DNA of 64,000 bases from JAQSWP01 sp040255215. Its GTDB lineage: Bacteria; Pseudomonadota; Alphaproteobacteria; Reyranellales; JAQSWP01. Of the stretch, positions 18,029 to 31,693 are shown in pieces. Location: positions 68,217 to 132,216 of the forward strand of contig JBDZUM010000001.1 in the NCBI GenBank assembly GCA_040255215.1, in the 5' to 3' direction. Numbering within the stretch: position 1 is the stretch's first letter; every line of letters starts with the position of its first letter. The notes below the pieces were generated by a model. It was not told where the DNA came from. It worked only from the letters and a program-made list of their open reading frames with translations, and searched no databases. The translations under genes were made by a program, and so were the position numbers.

Positions 18029-18315
18029 ATTCGAAATCTGAGGACGGCGGTTCGATAAAAACGTAGCTAATACAGAGCATTAGCGTCACCAATAATAGGT
18101 CCAATTTGGACCTATTTACTATCTGATCGAATAAAAACACGACTCGCCGATTCTTTTTTTGCTGGCGGTCATCGAAAATATGTCAGATAGTATGACTAAA
18201 TTCGCGTCGTTACGCGTCTCGAATCATGTGCGGAATGCAATGATCGTCAGCGAGACATTTTTGTAATTTTCTTCCCAAGTGCCGGGGCTGGCCGCTGGGA
18301 AGCGAGAGGCTGGTC
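18029..18315 (+). other. AT-rich intergenic spacer with inverted repeats, upstream of gltD
   Basis: This 287-base gap is far richer in A and T than its surroundings and holds no convincing gene. It contains a perfect 23-base palindrome (18094-18116, AATAGGTCCAA around one T), a 10-base inverted repeat with 56 bases between its arms (TACTATCTGA 18117-18126 and TCAGATAGTA 18183-18192), and a small hairpin GCTAAT/ATTAGC near 18066-18084. The palindrome could end NDUFA9 transcription or bind a dimeric regulator of gltDB. No clear -35/-10 pair was found. Confidence 0.6.
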
Positions 18316-19755
18316 ATGGCGGAAAAGATGCTGAAGTTCGTGTCGGTCGGGCAGGACATGCCCGACAAGCGCCAGTCGCAGGAGCGCGTCCACGACTTCG
18401 ACGAAATCTACGCGCGCTTTACCGAGCAGAAAGCGGCCGAGCAGGCGTCGCGCTGCTCCCAGTGCGGCATCCCGTTCTGCCAGATCCATTGCCCGCTGCA
18501 TAACAACATCCCGGACTGGCTGAAGCTGACCGCGGAAGGCCGGCTGGAAGAGGCGTACGAGATCTCCTCCGCCACCAACAACATGCCGGAGATCTGCGGT
18601 CGCATCTGCCCGCAGGACCGGCTGTGCGAGGGCAACTGCGTCATCGAGAAGGGCTTCGAGGCGGTCACCATCGGCTCGGTCGAGAAATACATCACCGACA
18701 CCGCCTTCGATCGCGGCTGGGTCAAGCCGCCGACGCCGCGGCGCGAGCTGGGCCGGTCGGTTGGCATCGTCGGCGCCGGCCCGGCCGGCATGGCGGCGGC
18801 CGAGCAGCTGCGCCGCAAGGGCTACGAGATCCATGTCTACGACCGCTACGACCGGGTCGGCGGGCTGCTGATCTACGGCATTCCGAGCTTCAAGCTCGAG
18901 AAGGACATCGTCGAGCGGCGAGAGAAGCTGCTGCGCGCGGGTGGCGTCAATTTCCACCTCAACGTCACGATCGGCCGCGACATCAGCCTCGAGGAACTGC
19001 GGGCGCGGCACGAGGCAGTGCTGATCGCCACCGGGGTCTACAAGGCGCGTGACGTGCAGGCGCCGGGCGTCGGCCTGAAGAACGTCGTGGCGGCACTCGA
19101 CTACCTGACCGCGTCCAACCGCAAGGGTCTGGGCGACTCGGTTCCAGAATTCGAATCCGGCGCGCTCGACGCCAAGGGCAAGAACGTCGTGGTGATTGGC
19201 GGCGGCGACACGGCGATGGACTGCGTGCGCACCGCCGTGCGCCAGGGCGCCAAGTCCGTCAAATGCCTCTATCGCCGCGACCGCGCCAACATGCCGGGCT
19301 CGCAGCGCGAGGTGAAGCACGCCGAAGAGGAAGGCGTCGAGTTCGTCTGGCTGGCCGCCCCGCGCGCCTTCCTGGGCGAAGAAGCCGTCAGCGGCGTGCG
19401 CGCGGTGCGCATGCATCTGGGCGTCGCCGATGCCACCGGCCGGCGCGCGCCGCAGGAACTCGACGGCTCCGATTTCACCCTGCCGGCCGATCTCGCCATC
19501 AAGGCGCTCGGTTTCGATCCCGAGGACATGACGGACATCCTCGGCCGCCAGGACGTCGGATTGACGAGCTGGGGCACGCTGAAAATCGACTTCCGCAGCA
19601 TGATGACCAATCTCGACGGCGTGTTCGCCGCTGGCGACATCGTGCGCGGCGCTTCGCTGGTGGTGTGGGCCGTGCGCGACGGGCGCGACGCGGCAGAGCG
19701 CATTCACCGCTACATCCAGGCCAGGCCGCAAGCGGCCATGGCCCGGGCCTCCTGA
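18316..19755 (+). CDS. gltD: glutamate synthase, small (beta) subunit
   Basis: The beta subunit oxidises NADPH and passes electrons through FAD and iron-sulfur clusters to GltB for glutamate synthesis. The 479-residue protein has the N-terminal cluster cysteines C47, C50, C55, C59 and C94, C98, C104, C108. It also has an FAD site GAGPAGMAAAEQLRRKG, the GGLLIYGIPSFKLEK loop and an NADPH site VIGGGDTAMDCVRTA. The C-terminal GDIVRGASLVVWAVRDGRDAA is diagnostic. It precedes gltB by 16 bases, the reverse of the E. coli order. Nitrogen control is likely but no NtrC site was identified. Confidence 0.96.
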   Translation: MAEKMLKFVSVGQDMPDKRQSQERVHDFDEIYARFTEQKAAEQASRCSQCGIPFCQIHCPLHNNIPDWLKLTAEGRLEEAYEISSATNNMPEICGRICPQDRLCEGNCVIEKGFEAVTIGSVEKYITDTAFDRGWVKPPTPRRELGRSVGIVGAGPAGMAAAEQLRRKGYEIHVYDRYDRVGGLLIYGIPSFKLEKDIVERREKLLRAGGVNFHLNVTIGRDISLEELRARHEAVLIATGVYKARDVQAPGVGLKNVVAALDYLTASNRKGLGDSVPEFESGALDAKGKNVVVIGGGDTAMDCVRTAVRQGAKSVKCLYRRDRANMPGSQREVKHAEEEGVEFVWLAAPRAFLGEEAVSGVRAVRMHLGVADATGRRAPQELDGSDFTLPADLAIKALGFDPEDMTDILGRQDVGLTSWGTLKIDFRSMMTNLDGVFAAGDIVRGASLVVWAVRDGRDAAERIHRYIQARPQAAMARAS

Positions 19756-19771
19756 GACGGGAGAGACCAAG

Positions 19772-24316
<4,545 letters not shown>

Positions 24317-24353
24317 CCGAGGCGGCTTTGCGCCGGAAGCAAACTGCGGATAC

Positions 24354-24395
24354 AAAAAAAGCGGCCGGGGCCAATGCCCCGGCCGCAACCGTTTT
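24354..24395 (+). terminator. bidirectional hairpin terminator after gltB
   Basis: An 11-bp perfect stem GCGGCCGGGGC/GCCCCGGCCGC (24361-24371 and 24376-24386) with a CAAT loop. It is followed by AACCGTTTT on the plus strand and preceded by seven A, so it would also act on the minus strand. Confidence 0.8.
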
Positions 24396-24407
24396 CAGGA
24401 GGTCCGC

Positions 24408-25208
24408 ATGCAGCGCCTGTCGGTGACGCGCGAGAAGTCGGTGGCCGTGATCCGCTTCGACCATCCTCCCGCGGGCTACATGGATGCGCCAATGGTTGAC
24501 GCCCTCGATGCGGCCACCGTCGAACTGCTGGCCGACGACGCCGTCCGCGTTCTCGTCTTCACCGGCGCACTCGATGGCGTCTTCATCCAGCACTACGATG
24601 TCGGCGAATTGAATGGGCTCGCCCAGGGCCTGCGCAAACGCGGCCTGAAATTCTCCGAGAAGCGTCTGGCGCCCGAGCGTACGCTCGATCACGTGTTCGA
24701 TCGTCTGGCGGCCTCGCCCAAGCCGTCGATCGCCGCCATCAACGGCAACGCCATGGGCGGCGGCTTCGAATTCTGCCTGGCCTGCGATCTGCGGCTAGCG
24801 CAAAAGGGCCCCTACTCCATCGGATTGCCGGAGATAAATATCGGCATCCTGCCCGGCGGCGGCGGCACGCAACGGCTGGCGCGGCTGGTCGGCGCGGCGC
24901 GAGCGCTCGAACTGGTGCTGCGCGGCCGCACGGTCGATCCCGACGAGGCAGCGCGGCTTGGCATGGTGCACGAAGCCGTCGACAGCCCGGTGATCGACCG
25001 CGCGCTGGCGATCGCGCATGAGCTGGCCGGCAAGTCGCCGCTGGCGCTGGGCCACATCAAGCGGCTGATCCGCCAGGCTGGCGAAGGTTCGCTGAAGGAC
25101 GATCTGGCGCTGGAGCGAACCCTGTTCCTTGATCTTCTGGTCAGCGACGAGGCCGCGCCGCTGCTGCAGGAATTCGTCGACGGCACGCGCGATATTCGCA
25201 CGCGCTGA
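24408..25208 (+). CDS. enoyl-CoA hydratase/isomerase family protein
   Basis: A 266-residue crotonase-fold protein. GNAMGGGFEFCLACDLRLA (oxyanion hole) and GLPEINIGILPGGGGTQRL (catalytic-Glu segment) support hydratase-type chemistry on an acyl-CoA. The first oxyanion segment reads FIQHYDVGEL rather than the usual AGADxxEM, so substrate and even reaction may differ from enoyl-CoA hydration. Start ATG 24408 follows AGGAGG at six bases. It lies past the gltB terminator and runs tail to tail into the TPR gene, 12 bases away. Confidence 0.88.
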   Translation: MQRLSVTREKSVAVIRFDHPPAGYMDAPMVDALDAATVELLADDAVRVLVFTGALDGVFIQHYDVGELNGLAQGLRKRGLKFSEKRLAPERTLDHVFDRLAASPKPSIAAINGNAMGGGFEFCLACDLRLAQKGPYSIGLPEINIGILPGGGGTQRLARLVGAARALELVLRGRTVDPDEAARLGMVHEAVDSPVIDRALAIAHELAGKSPLALGHIKRLIRQAGEGSLKDDLALERTLFLDLLVSDEAAPLLQEFVDGTRDIRTR

Positions 25209-25220
25209 AGGACGACCGCC

Positions 25221-25997
25221 TCAGCGGCGCTTGAGGGCGCTGCTTTCGAGTTGGACGCGGGCCTGATCGGCGAGCGGCGAACCTTCGGGCACGAGCCGCA
25301 ATACCTTGACGAAATCTTCGTTCGCCTGCGCCGTATTTCCAGCCGCCTTGCGCTGCAGCCCGCGTTCCAGATAGGCCTCGGGATAGCTGGCGTTGAGCTT
25401 GATGGCCTGCTCGATGTCGGCGGCGGCGCGAGGCCCCTGCCCCAGCAGACGCAAGGTGGTGGCGCGCAGAGTCAGCGCGTCGTGCCGTCGTGGCGAAATG
25501 CGCAACGCCGTATCCAAATCGCGCTGAGCCTCGGCCAGCCGATCGATGCCGGCATAGGTCACCGCGCGATCGATCAGGAACTCGACCGAGTTCGGCTGCA
25601 GGGCCAGAGCGTTGCCCTGCGCGACCAGCGCCCGGTCGGGATAGCTGGCCAGCAACCAGGATTGCCCCGCCTGGGCATAGAGATCGGCGCGCAGCCGATT
25701 GCGATCGCCGGGCTGGGCGTCGGCCAGCCGTTCGAGCCGGTTGGCCGCTTCGACGTATTGCCCCATGCCGAACAGGGCGATGGCGGCGCAATGTTCGGCC
25801 GCTTCCGCGCCGCCGCGGTCGTACCACGTGTTGGCGCTGGCATAGGCCTCGCGCGGGCGGGTCTTTGCCAGATTCATGCAGGCGGTGTACTGCTGTTCGT
25901 GATTGATGCCCGAGGCATTGCGCGGCGCTGCCGCCGCCGGCGACAGGAAAATCAGCGCGCCAGCGAGCGCGAGCAGGAAACGACAGGCTGCAGCCAT
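25221..25997 (-). CDS. exported tetratricopeptide-repeat protein
   Basis: A 258-residue protein with a signal peptide (FLLALAGALIFLSPAAAAP, about residues 7-25). At least four TPR-like helical pairs follow, such as LYAQAGQSWLLASYPDRALV, AVTYAGIDRLAEAQRDLDTA and AYLERGLQRKAAGNTAQAN. Two cysteines in the mature N-terminal part (TACMNLA and EHCAAIA) could form a disulfide. It should be a periplasmic protein-binding scaffold; the partner is unknown. It is divergent from the SDR gene, with 57 bases between starts. Confidence 0.82.
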   Translation of the reverse strand: MAAACRFLLALAGALIFLSPAAAAPRNASGINHEQQYTACMNLAKTRPREAYASANTWYDRGGAEAAEHCAAIALFGMGQYVEAANRLERLADAQPGDRNRLRADLYAQAGQSWLLASYPDRALVAQGNALALQPNSVEFLIDRAVTYAGIDRLAEAQRDLDTALRISPRRHDALTLRATTLRLLGQGPRAAADIEQAIKLNASYPEAYLERGLQRKAAGNTAQANEDFVKVLRLVPEGSPLADQARVQLESSALKRR

Positions 25998-26054
25998 GAG
26001 TCAGATTTGGCCGATGCACCGGCATCTTGCAAGAGGCCACAAGCAGGGGCCAGC

Positions 26055-26954
26055 GTGAGCGCAGTGATTTCGTCGCCACCGACCATGCTCATTCTGGGGG
26101 CGGGCTTTGCGGGCAAGGCCGTTGCACGGCGGTTGCTGGCCCAGGGCTGGCGCGTGCGCGGTACCAGCCGCACCGCCGAGGGCGCGCGTGCGCTGTGCGA
26201 GGCCGGCCTGGAAGGGCTGGTTGCCACCCCGAAAACTTTCAGCGCGAGCATCGCGGCCGGGGCCACCGCGCTGCTCGCCTCGGCGCCCCCGAACGATGCC
26301 GGCGATCCGATGCTGCCAAGCCTCAGGGCGCTCGCTCCCGAAGCCTGGAAGACGCTGCGCTGGATCGGCTATCTGTCGACCACCGGCGTCTATGGCGATA
26401 CCGGCGGCGCCTGGGTGGACGAGATGGCCAATCCCAATCCCGCCAACGACCGGGGTCGCCGTCGACTTCTGGCGGAATCGCAATGGGTCGAGTTCGGCAA
26501 GGGGCTGGGCGTGCCGACGCATGTCTTCCGCCTGCCAGGCATCTATGGCCCGGGCCGCAGCGCGCTCGACGACGTGCGGGCCGGCAAGGCGCGGCGCATC
26601 GACAAGCCGGGGCAGGTTTTCTCCCGCATCCATGTCGACGACATTGCGCGCACGGTCATGGCGTCGCTTGACCGGCCGCGGCATGGCGCGATCTATAACG
26701 TCGCGGACGATGAGCCGGCGCCAGCGGCGGAGGTGGTCGCCCATGCCTGCAAACTGCTCGGCGTCGAGCCGCCGCCGCTCGTCGCTTACGAAGCGATCGC
26801 GGCGGAGCTGTCGCCAATGGGGCGCGAGTTCTACGCCACCAACCGGCGCATTGCGAACGCCCTCATCAAGCGTGAACTCGGCGTACGACTTGCCTATCCC
26901 AGCTATCGTGACGGGCTGAAGGCAATTCTGGAGAGCGAAGAGACCAACCGTTAG
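26055..26954 (+). CDS. SDR-family NAD(P)-dependent oxidoreductase
   Basis: A 299-residue atypical SDR of the YeeZ-like type. The nucleotide motif ILGAGFAGKAVARRLLAQGW is near the N-terminus, with STTGVYGDTGGAWVDE (active-site region), FRLPGIYGPGRSALDDVR and FSRIHVDDIARTVMASL further on. The usual YxxxK Tyr position is an Arg-rich segment (NDRGRRRLLAE), so catalytic action is uncertain. GTG 26055 is preferred; GTG 26064 and ATG 26085 are alternatives. The 3' end overlaps the convergent hydrolase by four bases. Confidence 0.85.
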   Translation: MSAVISSPPTMLILGAGFAGKAVARRLLAQGWRVRGTSRTAEGARALCEAGLEGLVATPKTFSASIAAGATALLASAPPNDAGDPMLPSLRALAPEAWKTLRWIGYLSTTGVYGDTGGAWVDEMANPNPANDRGRRRLLAESQWVEFGKGLGVPTHVFRLPGIYGPGRSALDDVRAGKARRIDKPGQVFSRIHVDDIARTVMASLDRPRHGAIYNVADDEPAPAAEVVAHACKLLGVEPPPLVAYEAIAAELSPMGREFYATNRRIANALIKRELGVRLAYPSYRDGLKAILESEETNR

Positions 26955-27739
26955 GCGTCGCACAGACGGGTGACGCTTGTCAGCAGGCGCTCGATTTCGC
27001 GCGGCGTCGACAGGCGATGATCGCCGTCCTTCACCAGGGTCAGCGTGGCCTCCGGCGCTTCGATATGGTCGAGGACGCGCTCGGCATGCCGCCAGGGCAC
27101 ATCGGCATCGGCCGTACCGTGGATCAAATGAACCGGGCAGTCGACCGCCAGCCGCTTGTTCAGCACCAGGTGATCGCGCCCTTCCTCGATCAGGCGCCGC
27201 GTGATGATGTCGGGCTCGGCGCTGTACTGGCTGGGCTGCAGCAAACGGCCGGTTCGGTCGAGCTCGTCGCGTTGCGCAGAGGTCAGCGTCGGAAGGATCA
27301 ACGCTTCGGTGAAGTCGGGGGCTACGGCGATGCCGACCATGCCGGCAAGCCGGGCGCCAAGATCGCGGGCGATTCGCAGCATGATCCAGCCGCCCATGCT
27401 GGAGCCAACCAGCACCAGCTTCATCCCGCGCTCGAGCTGGCCGATGGCGGCCAGCGCATCGTCGCGCCAGCGCCCGACCGTGGCGTCGGCGAAATCGCCG
27501 TCCGACGCGCCATGGGCGAAGTAGTCGAAGCGCAGGAAGGCCTGGCCGCGGGTCCGCGCCCAGGAATCCAGAGCCATCGCCTTGGTGCCGGTCATGTCGG
27601 ATCGAAACCCACCCAGAAACACGACGGCCGGTCCTCTGCCGTTTATGGCGACATAGGCGAGGCGTTTTCCGTCGGGCCGCACGATATAGGAATGGCCTTG
27701 TGCGGATTGGGGGGTTTGGGTAGTCAATGCAGGCCCCAT
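26951..27739 (-). CDS. alpha/beta-hydrolase (ABHD10/thioesterase-like)
   Basis: A 262-residue soluble hydrolase. The nucleophile elbow is GSSMGGW (S114), the acid is D211 or D213 in HGTADADVP, and the base is H241 in KDGDHRLS. The FLGGFRSDMTGTKA strand and RFDYFAHGASDG oxyanion region resemble the mycophenolic-acid acyl-glucuronide esterase/thioesterase group. The substrate is unknown. No good ribosome site precedes ATG 27739, and only 18 bases separate it from the divergent glycosyltransferase start, so a leaderless mRNA or a slightly later start is possible. Confidence 0.85.
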   Translation of the reverse strand: MGPALTTQTPQSAQGHSYIVRPDGKRLAYVAINGRGPAVVFLGGFRSDMTGTKAMALDSWARTRGQAFLRFDYFAHGASDGDFADATVGRWRDDALAAIGQLERGMKLVLVGSSMGGWIMLRIARDLGARLAGMVGIAVAPDFTEALILPTLTSAQRDELDRTGRLLQPSQYSAEPDIITRRLIEEGRDHLVLNKRLAVDCPVHLIHGTADADVPWRHAERVLDHIEAPEATLTLVKDGDHRLSTPREIERLLTSVTRLCDA

Positions 27740-27757
27740 GTTGTCAGATTGAGTCTG

Positions 27758-28963
27758 ATGGTCGATATCGCCGCCGAGAAAACTAGCACGGATGCCGCCG
27801 GCGGTTCACCGCGAATTCCCGTTATATTACAGATCGTTGGCCGTCTGGACGGCGGGCCGGCCGCACGCCTTGCCATCGACAATGCCGCAGCCGTCGTGCG
27901 CGCCGGCGGCAAGGCTGCCGTTGCCTCGAGCGGCGGGCCGCTGGTCCATGAACTCGACCGCGCCGGCGTCGCCCATCATCTGCTGCCGCTGGAAAGCGAA
28001 AGCGATTTCCTCAAGCTCTCGACGCGTCGCCGCCTGCGCAGGCTTCTGGCGCAGGAAAACGTCAACGTCGTGCACGTCTACGGCTGGGAAGCGGCGAAGG
28101 CGCTGAGGCCTCTGACCCGCTCGAGCTCGTTGCGGCTGGTCAGCACTTTTCTGGAGTCGCTGGAACCCAGAGGTTTTTTCGCCAAGGGTCGGCTGAAACC
28201 CCTGCTCCGCGCCGATCGCGTCGTCGCGCCTTCGCGCAAAGTTGCCGACTACCTCCAGACGGAATACAAGCTCGACGAAGCGCGCATGGCCCTGATCCCG
28301 CCCGGCGTCAACATTGCGCGCTTCAGCCCGCTGGCCGTGCGGGCCGAACGCATCATCAAATTGGCGCAGCAATGGCGCGTTCCCGACGATCGCAGGATCA
28401 TCCTCGTGCCGGCGCCGCTGGACAGCGAGCGGGGCGCCGATACCGTCATCGACGCGGTCAAGACGATGGCGCGGCACGACGTGTTCTGCCTGCTGCTGGG
28501 CGCCCGCCCGGAGAGCGCCTCCCGCCGCGAGGAACTCGAGAAATCGATCGGGAAAAAGGGCGTTGGCGGCCTGGTATTCATCGCCGAGCACTGCGGCGAC
28601 ATGCCGGCGGCCTACATGCTGGCCGACGCCGTGGTCGTCGCCGACGTCAGGCCGCGGCCCTACAGCCGCATCGTCACCGAAGCGCAGGCAATGGGCCGCC
28701 CTGTCGTGGCATCGGATATCGGCGGCATTGCCGAACCGCTGCGGCCGGGCGAGTCGGGTTGGGTATTTCCGGTAGGAAATGACGGCGCGCTGGCGGCAGC
28801 CCTGAACGAAGCGCTGGCGCTCGACCCGGACGATCGGGCCCGTCTGGCCGGCGCGGCGATCGAGCACATGAAGAACGAGTTCGCGCTCGACCTGATCGCC
28901 GAACAGCTGCTGGCTCTCTACGATTCGGTGCTGGAAACGATCTGGTCCGACGCGCGGAAGTGA
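27758..28963 (+). CDS. glycosyltransferase (GT4-like)
   Basis: A 401-residue GT-B glycosyltransferase. The N-terminal acceptor domain has QIVGRLDGGPAARLAIDNA. The C-terminal donor domain has VNIARFSPL, DVFCLLLGARPE, and the sugar-nucleotide motif RPYSRIVTEAQAMGRPVVAS with GGIAEPL. It probably adds a sugar to LPS or another envelope glycan; no neighbouring pathway gene shows which. ATG 27758 lacks a ribosome site and lies in the palindrome TCAGATTGAGTCTGA (27744-27758), which the divergent hydrolase promoter may share. Confidence 0.88.
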   Translation: MVDIAAEKTSTDAAGGSPRIPVILQIVGRLDGGPAARLAIDNAAAVVRAGGKAAVASSGGPLVHELDRAGVAHHLLPLESESDFLKLSTRRRLRRLLAQENVNVVHVYGWEAAKALRPLTRSSSLRLVSTFLESLEPRGFFAKGRLKPLLRADRVVAPSRKVADYLQTEYKLDEARMALIPPGVNIARFSPLAVRAERIIKLAQQWRVPDDRRIILVPAPLDSERGADTVIDAVKTMARHDVFCLLLGARPESASRREELEKSIGKKGVGGLVFIAEHCGDMPAAYMLADAVVVADVRPRPYSRIVTEAQAMGRPVVASDIGGIAEPLRPGESGWVFPVGNDGALAAALNEALALDPDDRARLAGAAIEHMKNEFALDLIAEQLLALYDSVLETIWSDARK

Positions 28964-29067
28964 CCTGCCTTGACATGCCCGCCCATGCGGCCTAAGTCGC
29001 TACGCCCGACGCGCGCAGAAACGCATCGCGGCGTTCCGATAAACCACTGGTTCTGCAAGAGTTTTCG

Positions 29068-30984
29068 ATGATTTCCCTGACCCTGCCGGATGGCAGCGTA
29101 CGCCAGTTCGACCATCCCGTGTCTGGCAAGGAGCTGGCGGCCAGCATCGGCGCCGGCCTGGCCAAGGCCGCGCTGGCGGTCCGCATCGACGGCGAAATGA
29201 AGGATCTGGCCAGCCTGATCGATCGCGACGCCAGCGTGTCGATCGTCACCGCCCGGGACGAGGACGCGCTGGAACTGCTGAGGCACGACGCCGCCCATGT
29301 CATGGCGCAGGCGGTGCAGGAGCTCTACCCGGGCACCCAGATCACCTTCGGTCCGGCGATCGAAAACGGCTTCTACTACGACTTCGTGCGCGACGAACCG
29401 TTTACGCCCGAGGATTTCGAGCGCATCGAGCAGCGCATGCGCGAAATCGTCGAGCGCGACCTGCCGATCAAGCGCGAAGTCTGGTCGCGCGCCGACGCCA
29501 TCCACCACTTCCTCGAGAAGGGGGAGAAGTACAAGGCGGAGCACATCGAAACCCTGCCGCGCGACGTCGATATCTCGGTGTACCGACAGGGCGGCGACTG
29601 GCTCGATCTGTGCACCGGCCCGCATCTGGAAACCACGGGGCGCCTGGGCAAGGCGTTCAAGCTGATGAAGGTCGCCGGCGCCTACTGGCGTGGTGATCCG
29701 CGCAATCAGATGCTGCAGCGGATCTACGGCACGGTGTGGTTCGACCAGAAGCAGCTGCAGGCCTATCTGACGCAGCTCGAGGAGGCCGAGAAACGCGACC
29801 ACCGGCGACTGGGCCGCGAGATGGACCTGTTCCATCTGCAGGAAGAAGGGCCGGGCATGGTGTTCTGGCATCCGAAGGGCTGGACGCTCTATCGGACGCT
29901 CGAAGCCTACATGCGTCGACGGCTCGATGCGGCGGGATACGTCGAAGTGCGCACGCCGCAGCTCATGGACCGCGCCCTGTGGGAGGCGTCGGGCCACTGG
30001 GAGAAGTTCCGCGAGCACATGTTCGTCAGCGAGACCGAGGACGAACGCGTCTTCGCGCTCAAGCCGATGAACTGTCCCTGCCACGTGCAGATCTTCCGCC
30101 AGGGGCTGAAGAGTTACCGCGACCTGCCGCTGCGGATGGCCGAGTTCGGGGCCTGCCATCGCTACGAGCCCTCGGGCGCCCTGCACGGCATCATGCGGGT
30201 GCGCGGTTTCGTTCAAGACGATGCGCATATCTTCTGCACCGAGGATCAGATCGAGAGCGAGACCATCGCCTTCTGCGACCTGCTGCGGAAAATCTATGCC
30301 GATCTGGGCTTCGCCGATTCCTTCGTGAAATTCTCCGACCGCCCTCCCGTACGCGCCGGCGCCGACGCGGTCTGGGATCGCGCCGAAGACGCGTTGAAAC
30401 AGGCCTGCGCAGCCGCAGGCCTGGACTACGCGCTCAATCCGGGAGAAGGCGCTTTCTACGGTCCGAAACTGGAGTTCGTGCTGCGCGACGCGATCGGGCG
30501 GGACTGGCAGTGCGGGACGTTGCAGGTCGACTTCGTTCTGCCTGAGCGGCTCGACGCCTCCTATATCGGCGAGGACGGCCAGCGGCATCGGCCCGTCATG
30601 CTTCATCGGGCGATCCTCGGCACGTTCGAGCGCTTCATCGGCATACTGATAGAGAACTTTGCCGGCAGATTCCCGTTATGGCTCAGCCCGGTGCAGGTCG
30701 TGGTGACGACGATCACCAGCGAAGGCGACGGCTATGCCCGGGAAGTCGAGGCGGCGCTCAGGAAAGCCGGTATCCGTTGCGATCTCGATTTGCGTAACGA
30801 AAAGATCAACTACAAGGTGCGCGAGCACTCCCTGGCGAAAGTGCCGGTGATCATCGCCGTCGGCAAACGCGAGGCTGCCGAGGGCACGGTGTCGATCCGG
30901 CGGCTGGGCTCGGAAAAGCAAGAATCGCTTGCGCTGGAAGAGGCAGTTCATAGACTCCGCCAGGAAGCGACGCCACCGGCCTGA
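29068..30984 (+). CDS. thrS: threonyl-tRNA synthetase
   Basis: ThrRS charges tRNA-Thr. The 638-residue protein has a TGS domain (1-60), an editing domain with H73-x3-H77 and the C/H pair in LDLCTGPHLE. The class II catalytic core has MNCPCHVQIF (zinc Cys), FGACHRYEPSGALHGIMRVRGF (motif 2 region) and MLHRAILGTFERF (motif 3). The anticodon domain covers the last 100 residues. It begins the thrS-infC-rpmI-rplT-pheS-pheT-lepA series. No T-box or threonine operator was recognised upstream. Confidence 0.97.
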   Translation: MISLTLPDGSVRQFDHPVSGKELAASIGAGLAKAALAVRIDGEMKDLASLIDRDASVSIVTARDEDALELLRHDAAHVMAQAVQELYPGTQITFGPAIENGFYYDFVRDEPFTPEDFERIEQRMREIVERDLPIKREVWSRADAIHHFLEKGEKYKAEHIETLPRDVDISVYRQGGDWLDLCTGPHLETTGRLGKAFKLMKVAGAYWRGDPRNQMLQRIYGTVWFDQKQLQAYLTQLEEAEKRDHRRLGREMDLFHLQEEGPGMVFWHPKGWTLYRTLEAYMRRRLDAAGYVEVRTPQLMDRALWEASGHWEKFREHMFVSETEDERVFALKPMNCPCHVQIFRQGLKSYRDLPLRMAEFGACHRYEPSGALHGIMRVRGFVQDDAHIFCTEDQIESETIAFCDLLRKIYADLGFADSFVKFSDRPPVRAGADAVWDRAEDALKQACAAAGLDYALNPGEGAFYGPKLEFVLRDAIGRDWQCGTLQVDFVLPERLDASYIGEDGQRHRPVMLHRAILGTFERFIGILIENFAGRFPLWLSPVQVVVTTITSEGDGYAREVEAALRKAGIRCDLDLRNEKINYKVREHSLAKVPVIIAVGKREAAEGTVSIRRLGSEKQESLALEEAVHRLRQEATPPA

Positions 30985-31083
30985 CGGGCCGGCAGCGAAG
31001 ACCGGGCGGCGGACCGCAGTGGCCCGCCGCATTATCCGCCCGCAGCCGTTGAGACGGCGGGGTAACCAACGAGGGAGAGATAC

Positions 31084-31620
31084 ATAGCCAGACCAATGCA
31101 CAATGCCGCGCCGTCCCGCGACGGGCCGCGCGTCAACAACGAGATCCAGGCGATGAAGATTCGCCTGATCGACGAGAATGGCGAAATGGTCGGTGTGGTC
31201 GGGCTGCGCGAAGGCCTGGTCATGGCCGAGGAAGCCGGGCTTGATCTGGTCGAAGTCTCGCCGAATGCCGAGCCGCCGGTATGCAAGATCGCGGATTACG
31301 GCAAGTACAAGTACGAGGCGCAGAAAAAGGCCAACGAAGCCCGCAAGAAGCAAAAGATCATTGAAGTCAAAGAGATAAAGATGCGTCCCGGCATCGACGA
31401 TCACGACTACGACGTCAAGATGCGGGCCATGCGGAAATTTCTCGATACCGGCGACAAGGTCAAGGTCACCCTCCGCTTCCGCGGCCGCGAGATGGTCCAC
31501 CAGGACATCGGCATGAACGTGCTCAAGCGCGTTCGCGAGGAACTCGATCCGATTTCCAAGGTCGAACAGATGCCGAAGATGGAAGGTCGGCAGATGACCA
31601 TGGTCCTGGCCCCCAAATAG
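31084..31620 (+). CDS. infC: translation initiation factor IF-3 with AUA start
   Basis: IF-3 keeps ribosomal subunits apart and checks the start codon. The 178-residue protein has the N-domain (VNNEIQAMKIRLIDENGEMV) and C-domain (EIKMRPGIDDHDYDVKMR and KVTLRFRGREMVH). I start it at ATA 31084: AGGGAGAGA lies just before it (31072-31080), and the added residues before M5 complete the usual M-A-R-P beginning. ATG 31096 has no ribosome site at a proper distance. IF-3 rejects non-AUG starts, so an AUA start would give autoregulation as with the E. coli AUU start. Confidence 0.93.
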   Translation: MARPMHNAAPSRDGPRVNNEIQAMKIRLIDENGEMVGVVGLREGLVMAEEAGLDLVEVSPNAEPPVCKIADYGKYKYEAQKKANEARKKQKIIEVKEIKMRPGIDDHDYDVKMRAMRKFLDTGDKVKVTLRFRGREMVHQDIGMNVLKRVREELDPISKVEQMPKMEGRQMTMVLAPK

Positions 31621-31693
31621 GGCCACCGCGGGCACCCCGGCCACAACCGCTGGGGCCAGCTTAATACGCTGAAATTGAAAGGTTTTCGGGCGC

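Noticed and set aside
18150..18175. T-run after CGCCGATTC near 18151-18158 as a terminator for the NDUFA9-like gene
   Set aside because: Only a four-base stem flanks it and the T-run is inside the loop, so it is not a proper intrinsic terminator.
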